Shown: positions 1-5,148, counted from the stretch's first letter. The stretch is 7,365 nt of DNA from Candidatus Nanoarchaeia archaeon (GCA_028711925.1 JAQTRH010000047.1:1-7365), one strand, 5' to 3'. Notes: generated from the letters alone by a model not told the origin. Program-made: numbers and translations.

Positions 1-18
1 ACGACGCTCTTCCGATCT
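1..18 (+). other. Residual Illumina adapter
   Basis: The first 18 bases, ACGACGCTCTTCCGATCT, are identical to the 3' end of the standard Illumina TruSeq read-1 adapter. This is untrimmed sequencing adapter at a contig end and not genomic DNA. The reading frame of the following gene runs open through it only by chance, so any codons read from these bases should be discarded. Confidence 0.95.
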
Positions 19-156
19 CACTGCTCAAAAACAAGAAACGGATTGGTGACTTTGATAAGCGAGTTGAGGGGTCTGCCAAATTACGCGCATATAAATCTAA
101 ATGATAATTACAGGCATCCAAGGGCAGAGCAGGCAATAAAACGCCTGTCACCTTAA
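19..156 (+). CDS. PhoH-like ATPase, C-terminal fragment (partial)
   Basis: This is the last 45 codons of a + strand gene cut by the contig end, with a TAA stop at 154-156. The translated tail contains NGLVTLISELRG, then NYAHINL, then NYRHPRAEQAI. This order (NGL near a short helix, a YAHI/L strand, then an RHP-type motif) recalls the C-terminal end of PhoH/YlaK-type P-loop ATPases, where a (S)NGL motif is followed by a G-H-V-x-L strand and a late RHP or ERS segment. PhoH-like proteins bind ATP and are often joined to a PIN nuclease domain. The Walker motifs lie outside the window, so the family call rests on a short tail and is tentative. The reading frame is clearly coding: it ends 18 nt before the 3' end of the convergent tRNA-Arg gene. 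Confidence 0.5.
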   Translation, partial: HCSKTRNGLVTLISELRGLPNYAHINLNDNYRHPRAEQAIKRLSP

Positions 157-158
157 TT

Positions 159-173
159 AAAAATCAAGAAAAA
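159..173 (-). terminator. T-rich terminator of tRNA-Arg
   Basis: On the minus strand, directly after the tRNA-Arg discriminator base, the sequence runs G, then T5 (173-169), a short gap, then T5 again (163-159). Runs of T on the non-template strand are the usual archaeal intrinsic termination signal. The tract sits just after the stop codon of the convergent PhoH-like gene. Confidence 0.5.
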
Positions 174-174
174 C

Positions 175-260
175 TGCCCCAACCGGGGGTCGAACCCGGG
201 CCTTAACCTTTCTGCAATATTTTCCGCAAGGTCAAATCCTATCCACTAGACCATTGGGGC
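175..260 (-). tRNA. tRNA-Arg(GCG), intron-containing
   Basis: Read on the minus strand, a full cloverleaf folds: a 7-bp acceptor stem GCCCCAA/TTGGGGC, a D arm with GG and A in its loop (an arginine identity feature), an anticodon stem TGACC/GGTTA (one G-U pair), a T arm CCGGG-TTCGACC-CCCGG, and discriminator A. CCA is not encoded. The anticodon loop is 21 nt long; removing 14 nt between positions 37 and 38 leaves TTGCGGA, with anticodon GCG (bases 225-227), which reads CGC/CGU arginine codons. A body resembling tRNA-Glu was considered, but no Glu anticodon fits the loop. A TATA box lies 27 bp upstream. Confidence 0.9.
210..223 (-). other. 14-nt tRNA-Arg intron at position 37/38
   Basis: The intron is AAAATATTGCAGAA on the minus strand. 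A bulge-helix-bulge splice site can be drawn: loop bases TTGC pair with intron bases GCAG (three Watson-Crick pairs and one G-U), flanked by 3-nt bulges GG^A and AA^A. Cutting after the second base of each bulge, as archaeal splicing endonuclease does, gives a normal 7-nt loop. The intron is close to the minimum length and its inner helix is essentially absent, so the motif is a relaxed BHB. Confidence 0.85.
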
Positions 261-282
261 CTGTAAAACAAATTTATTTGTT

Positions 283-292
283 ATTTATTAAA
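283..292 (-). promoter_or_regulatory. TATA box of tRNA-Arg
   Basis: The minus strand reads TTTAATAAAT, centred about 27 bp upstream of the first tRNA base. This is the expected box A spacing in archaea. The 137-bp gap 261-397 otherwise contains only this promoter and the divergent one for the gene at 398. Confidence 0.55.
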
Positions 293-351
293 GCTTTCCA
301 TTGTTTTTATTTTATTAATTATTCATCATATAGTAACAACAAAACGAAACA

Positions 352-392
352 TTTATATATGCAAATTATAAATTAATGTATAGGTAAAGGAG
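352..392 (+). promoter_or_regulatory. TATA box and Shine-Dalgarno for the gene at 398
   Basis: TTTATATA at 352-359 is preceded by a purine-rich BRE-like CGAAAC at 344-349. It predicts transcription starting near 380. AAAGGAG at 386-392 then lies 5 nt before the ATG, a strong Shine-Dalgarno match. This is the only gene in the window with a clear ribosome binding site; the others with visible promoters look leaderless. Confidence 0.65.
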
Positions 393-397
393 TCATT

Positions 398-760
398 ATG
401 AATAAAATCAAAACTGGAAATGAGAGTATAAAGGAAATCGTAGACAATTATATTTTTGACTCATACAACAGAACAATTGATTTTCTAAAAGATAACAGAG
501 GATCTATTGCCCAAACTGCTCTTGGAGTATCAGAATTATATGCCGGGATAAATGGAGCTAAGTATGCAGGAGAATCGGGCAGTGTCTTATTTAAGTATTT
601 AGTTTGTGTTCCAGTTTTATCTTGGGGTATCATCAACACACTTGTTGGGTCTATTAAAACTATCTATAATCCTAAAGAATTTATCAGGTCTAATAAAGAG
701 TTTATTCCTTTTGAAATAGGTATTGTGGAAAAGATTAATATGTATAATAAAAACAAATAA
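398..760 (+). CDS. Unknown 120-aa protein with one likely membrane segment
   Basis: I do not recognise this family. The start is well supported by a strong AAAGGAG ribosome binding site 5 nt upstream and a TATA box further up. Residues 1-35 are polar and probably helical. Residues 36-60 are small and alanine/glycine-rich (ALGVSELYAGINGAKYAG). Residues 62-90 form one hydrophobic stretch (SVLFKYLVCVPVLSWGIINTL) compatible with a single membrane span or re-entrant helix, followed by a basic and aromatic tail. There is no signal peptide or catalytic motif. Codon use is AT-rich, like the gene at 5232. The stop codon is 6 nt from the stop of the convergent helicase gene. It stands alone, flanked by tRNA-Arg on the other side, so context gives no functional clue. 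Confidence 0.75.
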   Translation: MNKIKTGNESIKEIVDNYIFDSYNRTIDFLKDNRGSIAQTALGVSELYAGINGAKYAGESGSVLFKYLVCVPVLSWGIINTLVGSIKTIYNPKEFIRSNKEFIPFEIGIVEKINMYNKNK

Positions 761-763
761 AAT
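749..763 (-). terminator. Possible T-rich terminator of the helicase gene
   Basis: Just beyond the helicase stop codon the minus strand is ATTTTATTTG followed by T5. This is a plausible archaeal T-tract terminator, although it overlaps the 3' end of the convergent 120-aa gene and its base composition is ordinary for this AT-rich DNA. Confidence 0.3.
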
Positions 764-766
764 CAT

Positions 767-2320
767 CTAATAATCATTAAGGCTGATCTGGCCCTTTCTT
801 TTATTCTCTTTTACTTTTATGAACTTCTGGCCCACCTGCTCTTTAACATTCAAGGCCACATTTCTTCCGAGAATCTGCACTAAAGTACCCAGCTCTGCTT
901 TCTTTACATCGCCTATTGTTTTTATTTTATTGAAATAAAGCTTTCTTGCCCTTACCCTTCCAATACCTTTTAATTTCAACAATGCAAGCAATTCCTCTTT
1001 AACTCCATATTTTGCCCTTAACCTTATCTTCACTATCTCTTTTATAACATTCTGCATCTTTAATATTCTGCTTAGCTCTTCAGCAGCATATAAAAGCCAG
1101 TCTGCGTTGTCAAGCTTGTACTTTATCTCGCCCGGCCTTATATTGTACTTTTCCAACAAGGATTCCTCATCTGTTTCCTCAATCCAGTCTTTAAAAAACA
1201 AAGCTGTTTTTATTGAATTAATAAAATCATCATACTCAGTATCAAACATATCCGGCTCTTTTTCAAGCAGCTGCTCATTAAACTCAACAAGCTTTTCCTC
1301 TATTTCCTCAATCTCCTTTACCCTTGCCCTCAATAAAGGCCTCATCTCAATAGTATGGGCAACCATCTGCAGAAACGCAAAGTCAGGAGTATCTTTTTTC
1401 ACATTTTTCAAGCATTCTATTATAAAATTTGCAGTTAAGGGGTCAAGGTAAAGCTCTGAAACTCTCTTGCCCAAAATTGTCGCCTTAACATCATCATTTA
1501 ATATCTCATCTCCTGAAACAAAATCATCTTCAATGCTCATCTCAATAAACTTCCACTTATGAAGAAGATTCAACATCCTTATTATAGTGCCCTCAAGATG
1601 CTTCATATCTTCATATTGATGGGCCCAAAAGGTTCTTTCAAAAAAGCTTATTATCTCTTTTTTATTTTCAACAAATTCTGTTGCAATTAATGACAACAAG
1701 TAAGTCCTTAAAACAGGCTCAACTGCTAATTTTGAGTAAATATCTTCTGGCTCTCCCAGAATATAATTTTCATATATAGCATCCTTTTCTTTTTCTGTTG
1801 ATGCAATTGCAATTGACTCGCCGTATTTGTCAAAACTTGGGCGGCCGGCTCTTCCAGACTGCTGCAAATATTCCAATACAGGAATCCATGCCATTCCATA
1901 CGGGCCGCCGTATCTTTTCAAGTCTTTTATTATGACACGGAAAGCAGGCAGATCTACACCCAAGGCCAAAGTAGGAGTTGAGCAGATTATCTTTATTATT
2001 CCTTTCCTGAAAGAATTTTCAATTAATTCCCTTTGTTTTGAAACAAGGCCTGCGTGATGGAAAGCAATGCCTTTTTTTATGCATTTTGCAAGCCTTTCGC
2101 ACTGTTTTGTCGGCCTTTGCAAAGCCCTTAAAATCTCCTCAGAAAGATCATCAAGCTGTTTATCCTGGTTTTTTATTTGTTTTGAGATATCTTCTGCAGA
2201 TTTTTCTGCAGAACGTTTAGAATTAACAAAAACAAGGGCCTGCTTGTTTTTATTGATTGTATCCAAGGCTAAATTAATCACATGATTGTCAGTAGGCCTT
2301 AATATTTCCGTTTCTTTCAT
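767..2320 (-). CDS. hel308: Hel308-like helicase lacking RecA domain 1
   Basis: Hel308 is an archaeal superfamily 2 DNA helicase (3'-5') that acts at stalled or collapsed forks. This 517-aa protein matches it from RecA domain 2 onward: motif IV ALVFVNSKRSAE (28-39), FHHAGL (87-92), motif V TPTLALGVDLPA (115-126), motif VI QQSGRAGRP (153-161), the winged-helix segment with GKRVSELYLDPLTA (284-297), the helical ratchet region (about 300-440) and a helix-hairpin-helix LKGIGRVRARKL (450-461). The C-terminus QISLNDY resembles a partner-binding Q-x-x-L tail. The family is usually about 700 aa. Here the first RecA domain with Walker A and the DExH box is absent: the upstream frame meets a TGA at 2402-2404, inside the tRNA-Ile intron. 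The start sits 25 bp after a TATA box, so this looks like an expressed, leaderless half-gene. Alone it should not hydrolyse ATP (inference). It may be a split gene or a decaying one; all domain 2 motifs are intact. Confidence 0.88.
   Translation of the reverse strand: MKETEILRPTDNHVINLALDTINKNKQALVFVNSKRSAEKSAEDISKQIKNQDKQLDDLSEEILRALQRPTKQCERLAKCIKKGIAFHHAGLVSKQRELIENSFRKGIIKIICSTPTLALGVDLPAFRVIIKDLKRYGGPYGMAWIPVLEYLQQSGRAGRPSFDKYGESIAIASTEKEKDAIYENYILGEPEDIYSKLAVEPVLRTYLLSLIATEFVENKKEIISFFERTFWAHQYEDMKHLEGTIIRMLNLLHKWKFIEMSIEDDFVSGDEILNDDVKATILGKRVSELYLDPLTANFIIECLKNVKKDTPDFAFLQMVAHTIEMRPLLRARVKEIEEIEEKLVEFNEQLLEKEPDMFDTEYDDFINSIKTALFFKDWIEETDEESLLEKYNIRPGEIKYKLDNADWLLYAAEELSRILKMQNVIKEIVKIRLRAKYGVKEELLALLKLKGIGRVRARKLYFNKIKTIGDVKKAELGTLVQILGRNVALNVKEQVGQKFIKVKENKRKGQISLNDY
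794..819 (+). terminator. Possible T-rich terminator of the 120-aa gene
   Basis: The + strand is strongly T-rich here (CTTTCTTTTATTCTCTTTTACTT and onward), about 35-60 nt after the stop codon of the 120-aa gene. The tract lies within the 3' coding end of the helicase gene on the other strand, encoding its lysine-rich tail, so it may reflect coding and not termination. Confidence 0.3.
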
Positions 2321-2342
2321 AAAGTCAAAGAATAATCTGTTC

Positions 2343-2348
2343 TTTAAA
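2343..2348 (-). promoter_or_regulatory. TATA box of the truncated hel308
   Basis: CTTTTAAAG on the minus strand contains the box A core TTTAAA, centred 25 bp before the helicase ATG at 2320. The spacing predicts a leaderless transcript starting at the ATG. The box lies in the 40-bp gap between tRNA-Ile and the gene. Confidence 0.5.
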
Positions 2349-2360
2349 AGATTTGTTAAA

Positions 2361-2469
2361 TGGGCCCGCGGAGATTTGAACTCCGGACCACTCGATTTCT
2401 CTCACCAGCCAGGATTTTCCTGAGGCCAATGTATCAGTCGAGCACTCCACCAGACTAAGCTACGGGCCC
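2361..2469 (-). tRNA. tRNA-Ile(GAT), intron-containing
   Basis: On the minus strand the acceptor stem is GGGCCCG/CGGGCCC with discriminator A. The D arm is GCTT/GAGT, the anticodon stem CTCGA/TCGAG is perfect, and the T arm is CGGAG-TTCAAAT-CTCCG. The spliced loop is CTGATAA, with anticodon GAT (Ile). The body is typical of archaeal tRNA-Ile(GAT). CCA is not encoded. The 5' end is only 9 nt from the 3' end of tRNA-Asn, leaving no room for its own promoter, so the two are probably co-transcribed from the promoter at 2576-2583. No strong T-tract follows the 3' end before the helicase gene. Confidence 0.92.
2397..2431 (-). other. 35-nt tRNA-Ile intron at position 37/38
   Basis: The intron lies between A37 and A38. 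It folds on itself: CATTGGCC pairs with GGCTGGTG (five Watson-Crick and three G-U pairs), and after a 2-nt TC bulge, AGG pairs with CCT around an AAAAT loop. The central helix expected for a bulge-helix-bulge is weak, as only two of the four pairs between loop CTGA and intron AGAG form. The boundaries are therefore set by the intact anticodon stem and the 7-nt loop rule, and could shift by a base or two. Confidence 0.8.
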
Positions 2470-2470
2470 G

Positions 2471-2477
2471 AAAAAAA
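2471..2477 (-). terminator. T7 tract between tRNA-Asn and tRNA-Ile
   Basis: The 9-nt spacer between the two tRNAs reads C-T7-C on the minus strand. A T7 run is normally a strong archaeal terminator, but termination here would silence tRNA-Ile, which has no visible promoter of its own. It may be a partial terminator or a processing spacer. Confidence 0.4.
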
Positions 2478-2478
2478 G

Positions 2479-2551
2479 CGCCTCTGACCAGACTCGAACT
2501 GGTGACCTTGCGGTTAACAGCCGCACGCTCTACCTGCTAAGCTACAGAGGC
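2479..2551 (-). tRNA. tRNA-Asn(GTT)
   Basis: A complete intron-less cloverleaf on the minus strand has acceptor stem GCCTCTG/CAGAGGC, D arm GCTT/GAGC, anticodon stem TGCGG/CCGCA with loop CTGTTAA (anticodon GTT, Asn), T arm ACCAG-TTCGAGT-CTGGT and discriminator G, as usual for Asn. CCA is not encoded. It is the first gene of a two-tRNA unit, preceded by a good TATA box. Confidence 0.96.
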
Positions 2552-2575
2552 ATATTTCAATGGGTTTTTATATTA

Positions 2576-2583
2576 TTTATATA
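2576..2583 (-). promoter_or_regulatory. TATA box of the tRNA-Asn/tRNA-Ile unit
   Basis: TATATAAA on the minus strand is centred about 28 bp upstream of the first base of tRNA-Asn. It lies in the 55-bp gap after the phosphatase gene on the same strand, and a second AT-rich run (TATAAAAA) follows closer to the tRNA. Confidence 0.6.
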
Positions 2584-2606
2584 GTTTTCGATGTAAAATA
2601 AGAAGA

Positions 2607-3176
2607 TTAATCTAAATGCTTTGTGCAGTTCATTAAATGAATGATATGCTTGTTGTCTTCTTTTATTTCAAATATGCTTACTGCAGTATTTCTCTGCCTT
2701 TCCATATTTTCAATCTCATCAAAATCCTTTCCTTCCATAATCCTTATTATAACCCTGTTTATTGCGCTGTGGCCCACAAAAACAACAGTTGAATCACTGT
2801 ATTTTTTGTAAGCTTCATCAATTATCTTTTTGGCCCTTTTTTTCATGTCAGAAAGCTTTTCAAACTCATCTGTATTCTCTCCCCATTTTACTTCATTTGC
2901 TTTTTTACCGTCATATTTTCCGTGATGCCTTTCCCTTAGCTCTTTAACAAGAAAAAAGCCTGCGTTTTTATGGTATTTTGCAATCTCTTTTGCTGTGTCT
3001 GCTGCCCTTTTCAAATCACTTGAATATATTGCACTAATCTTCTCATCTTTTAATCTTAAGGCAAGCTTTTTTGCCTGCTGTTTTCCTTTTTCAGAAAGTT
3101 TTCCGGGCAGATGTCCCTGCACAATCCTGTTCTGGTTTTCAACTGTTTGGCCGTGCCTTGTAAGTATAAGTTTCAT
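2607..3176 (-). CDS. Histidine phosphatase family protein (phosphoglycerate mutase-like)
   Basis: This 189-aa protein has the full histidine phosphatase (branch 1) catalytic set. The N-terminal motif TRHGQT has R7 and the phospho-accepting H8; R57 is in SSDLKRAADTA; the acid E82 is in LRERHHG; and H136 is in VGHSAINR. Its length suits a minimal single-domain enzyme with no signal peptide, so it should be cytoplasmic. Members include cofactor-dependent phosphoglycerate mutases, fructose-bisphosphatase-like and nucleotide or sugar phosphatases; the short length and LRERHHGKYDG segment suggest a phosphatase of the GpmB/CobC type more than a glycolytic mutase, but the substrate cannot be read from the sequence. 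The start is supported by a TATA box 26 bp upstream, predicting a leaderless transcript, and by the RHG motif lying at the usual distance from the N-terminus. It is divergent from the GMP synthase gene. Confidence 0.92.
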   Translation of the reverse strand: MKLILTRHGQTVENQNRIVQGHLPGKLSEKGKQQAKKLALRLKDEKISAIYSSDLKRAADTAKEIAKYHKNAGFFLVKELRERHHGKYDGKKANEVKWGENTDEFEKLSDMKKRAKKIIDEAYKKYSDSTVVFVGHSAINRVIIRIMEGKDFDEIENMERQRNTAVSIFEIKEDNKHIIHLMNCTKHLD

Positions 3177-3198
3177 AAATTTAAGAACTTATAGCACA

Positions 3199-3206
3199 TT
3201 AATAAA
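3199..3206 (-). promoter_or_regulatory. TATA box of the histidine phosphatase gene
   Basis: TTTATTAA on the minus strand is centred 26-27 bp upstream of the ATG at 3176, the distance expected for a leaderless archaeal transcript. It lies about 20 bp from the divergent box of the GMP synthase gene, so the two promoters could compete for factor binding. Confidence 0.5.
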
Positions 3207-3224
3207 GCTATCTGATAAGAAAGA

Positions 3225-3232
3225 TTTAAATA
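3225..3232 (+). promoter_or_regulatory. TATA box that decides the guaAA start
   Basis: TTTAAATA is preceded by purine-rich GAAAGA, like a BRE. Its centre is 27 bp before the ATG at 3256, predicting a leaderless mRNA that begins at that codon. An earlier in-frame ATG at 3232 overlaps this box and would lie upstream of the predicted transcript start. Confidence 0.6.
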
Positions 3233-3255
3233 TGAGCTATACAAGTGTCAGGGGA

Positions 3256-3873
3256 ATGATTTTAGTTATTGACAACCAAAGCAAGTTTATTGAAGATATA
3301 AAACAGAGGATAGAGGAAAACAATATGGAGTGCAGAATATGCAAGCACTCTAAAGCCCCTTATCTCAGAAATTTAAATGATGTTGAGGGAGTGATTCTTT
3401 CTGGAGGTCCGGGAGACCCTTACGGCCCCCTTAACATAACCGCTGATTTGCTCGCGCTTATGAATTTTGATGTTCCAACCTTGGGATTATGCCTCGGTCA
3501 TGAGATAATCGCTGTTGCAAACAAGGGCAAGATATCAAGGCTCAAAAGGCAGAACAAGATGGAAAAAGTATTCATCAATAAAAAAGATGACCCGATATTC
3601 CAAGGATTAGATAATGATGCTTTTATAAGAAAAAAGCATTACAGGCATGTGACAGAGGTTCCGAAAAACTTTGAGATTATTGCACATTCTGAAGCATGCC
3701 CTGTTGAGGCAATGAAACACAAGACAAAATACATATACGGCTTTCAGGGGCATCCAGAGGTTTCAGGAGACCAGGGAAATATTATAATGGATAATTTTTT
3801 TAATATATGCAAAAGCCTTAAATCAGAAAGCGAAGCAATAGAGCAGCTTGAGATAAAGGAAATTCCTGCTTAA
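3256..3873 (+). CDS. guaAA: GMP synthase, glutaminase (amidotransferase) subunit
   Basis: In archaea GMP synthase is often two proteins; this 205-aa one matches the class I glutaminase subunit, which releases ammonia from glutamine for the XMP-to-GMP step carried out by the separate ATP-pyrophosphatase subunit (not in this window). Visible features are the N-terminal strand MILVIDNQ, LSGGPGDPYGP (49-58), the nucleophile elbow GLCLGH with C79, the GuaA-type segment VPKNFEIIAHSEACPVEAMKH, and HPE with H166 and E168 completing the triad. The usual QFHPE is QGHPE here. A polar tail of about 18 residues follows the domain. I chose 3256 over the in-frame ATG at 3232 because a TATA box covers 3225-3232 and family members begin at this strand. 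The stop overlaps the convergent coiled-coil gene by 4 nt. A related GuaA-like amidotransferase is the main alternative. Confidence 0.85.
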   Translation: MILVIDNQSKFIEDIKQRIEENNMECRICKHSKAPYLRNLNDVEGVILSGGPGDPYGPLNITADLLALMNFDVPTLGLCLGHEIIAVANKGKISRLKRQNKMEKVFINKKDDPIFQGLDNDAFIRKKHYRHVTEVPKNFEIIAHSEACPVEAMKHKTKYIYGFQGHPEVSGDQGNIIMDNFFNICKSLKSESEAIEQLEIKEIPA

Positions 3874-5120
3874 TCTTTAACTTCTATATCCATTGATTTA
3901 AGAATTTCTTTTATTTTTGTGCTTATATCCTCTGTTTTTATTTTATTGATATTTTCATCGCATATCAATATTTCCCGTTTTATCTGCGCTGCAGATTTTT
4001 CAATTTTTTCAATTCTGCTGTTTAAGTCTTCTATGTTTTTCCAAATGTGGTTTTTGTTTATTTCTGAGGATAATTCTTTTATTCTGCTGTTAAGAGTTTT
4101 TATTTTGTTCTTTAATTCTTCAATAAATTTTTTATTGAACTCTGATATTATTGAAATATATTTGTTTATTACCTTTTCCTTTAATCCAAGGTTTTTGTTT
4201 TCAATATTTTTTCTTAGATTAGAAAATAAATCAACTAATTTATCTGTTTCAATATTTTTAATTGCATTAAACGGTTCTGAAATTAAAAGGTTAACAGAAT
4301 TTTCATCAAGGGAGATTTTGGCGAATTTCCTTAACGCCCTTGACAAAGGCGAAATTTTGTATGCTATTTCGTCAGAAAGCTGCTTTTTCTTTTCTTTAGC
4401 TTCATCTAACTTTTCCTGTGTTTCTGAAAGTTTTTTGAAATCATCAGAATTTTTTATTTCAGATGTTTTTTCATTCAGCTTTTTGATTTTTTTGTTTTCC
4501 TCATCAAGGTTTTTCTCAAGGTTTTTCTTTTCCTGGTTAAGCTCTTTGTTTTTTTCATCAAGGTTTTTTATTTTTTCAAGAAGGGATGAGATTTCCTGGA
4601 ATTTGTGGGTGTCTGAACTTTTTAACTTTTTTTCCAATTCTGTGGAAAGGCTGTTTATCTGTTTTATTTTGGATGCAACCTGGCTTGACTCGTTTGCGAA
4701 AAATTCCTGCAAAACAAAGTAAGACTTCTGTGTTGCTTTTGTGTATTCCTCAAGAATTTCCTTCATATTATTTATTTTACTGATTATATTTTCTGAATTG
4801 TTTGATTCTGAAATCCCTGCAAAAAGCTTTTTTATATTATCCATGAAATATCTTGTTTTATGAAGATATGCCTTCCTGTTGCCTTCCATTATGGTTATGG
4901 CCCTTGGGGGAATGTTTTTGTTATGAAGTTCTGCATTTTCAAGTTCATTGCAGGTTTTTGACATTTCATCTAATATCTCATCCAGCTGCTCAAGAAATCC
5001 CTGTGCAAAAGACTTGATTTCGCTGTTTTCAAGCTTGTTTTCAACAAAACTATGCAAACCTTTTCTTTCTATTATTATTGGCTCTTTTTTTTTGAAAAGC
5101 CTGTCAAGAAATTTTATCAT
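3870..5120 (-). CDS. Coiled-coil protein of unknown function
   Basis: The protein has 416 aa from the chosen start. It opens with a basic amphipathic segment (MIKFLDRLFKKKEP), then a helical region (about 20-140) containing IPPRAITIMEGNRKAYLHK (about 71-89), the most conserved-looking stretch. A long Lys/Glu/Asn-rich coiled coil follows at about 150-255, a short break with SPLSRALRKFAK (about 257-268), and a second coiled coil at about 335-400. There are no Walker motifs, so it is not an SMC or Rad50 protein although coils may draw that label in searches. There is no membrane segment. A structural, cytoskeletal or scaffold role is possible but unproven. I prefer the ATG at 5120 because a TATA box at 5141-5148 is centred 24 bp upstream; an in-frame ATG at 5135 would add five residues but sits only 9 bp from the box. 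Confidence 0.8.
   Translation of the reverse strand: MIKFLDRLFKKKEPIIIERKGLHSFVENKLENSEIKSFAQGFLEQLDEILDEMSKTCNELENAELHNKNIPPRAITIMEGNRKAYLHKTRYFMDNIKKLFAGISESNNSENIISKINNMKEILEEYTKATQKSYFVLQEFFANESSQVASKIKQINSLSTELEKKLKSSDTHKFQEISSLLEKIKNLDEKNKELNQEKKNLEKNLDEENKKIKKLNEKTSEIKNSDDFKKLSETQEKLDEAKEKKKQLSDEIAYKISPLSRALRKFAKISLDENSVNLLISEPFNAIKNIETDKLVDLFSNLRKNIENKNLGLKEKVINKYISIISEFNKKFIEELKNKIKTLNSRIKELSSEINKNHIWKNIEDLNSRIEKIEKSAAQIKREILICDENINKIKTEDISTKIKEILKSMDIEVKD
3905..3919 (+). terminator. Possible T-rich terminator of guaAA
   Basis: TTTCTTTTATTTTTG lies about 30-45 nt after the guaAA stop and could end its transcript. It is inside the 3' end of the convergent coiled-coil gene, where lysine- and isoleucine-rich coding also produces T runs, so this is a weak call. 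Confidence 0.3.
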
Positions 5121-5140
5121 AAAGACAAAAAACATTAAAG

Positions 5141-5148
5141 TTTTATAT
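5141..5148 (-). promoter_or_regulatory. TATA box of the coiled-coil gene
   Basis: ATATAAAA on the minus strand, preceded by purine-rich GGAAAGA, is centred about 24 bp before the ATG at 5120. It supports that start over the one at 5135. Confidence 0.55.

Noticed and set aside
175..260. Calling the first tRNA as tRNA-Glu from its body sequence
   Set aside because: The anticodon loop contains no CTC or TTC at the right place; removing the BHB intron gives GCG, and the D loop has the arginine-type A.
1107..2285. Several + strand frames of 60-114 codons inside the helicase region
   Set aside because: All are antisense to conserved helicase motifs and have no initiation signals.
2321..2401. Open frame upstream of the hel308 ATG as an N-terminal extension
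   Set aside because: It runs through the 3' half of tRNA-Ile and shows no helicase motif; the tRNA fold is perfect, so this is chance openness.
2995..3231. Upstream in-frame extension of guaAA by up to 79 codons
   Set aside because: It is antisense to the phosphatase gene and lies upstream of the guaAA TATA box; family members start at the MILVIDNQ strand.
3919..4722. Long + strand open frame of 267 codons rich in Phe and Ser
   Set aside because: It is antisense to the coiled-coil gene; its F/S richness is what the reverse complement of Lys/Glu-rich codons gives, and it has no promoter or ribosome binding site.
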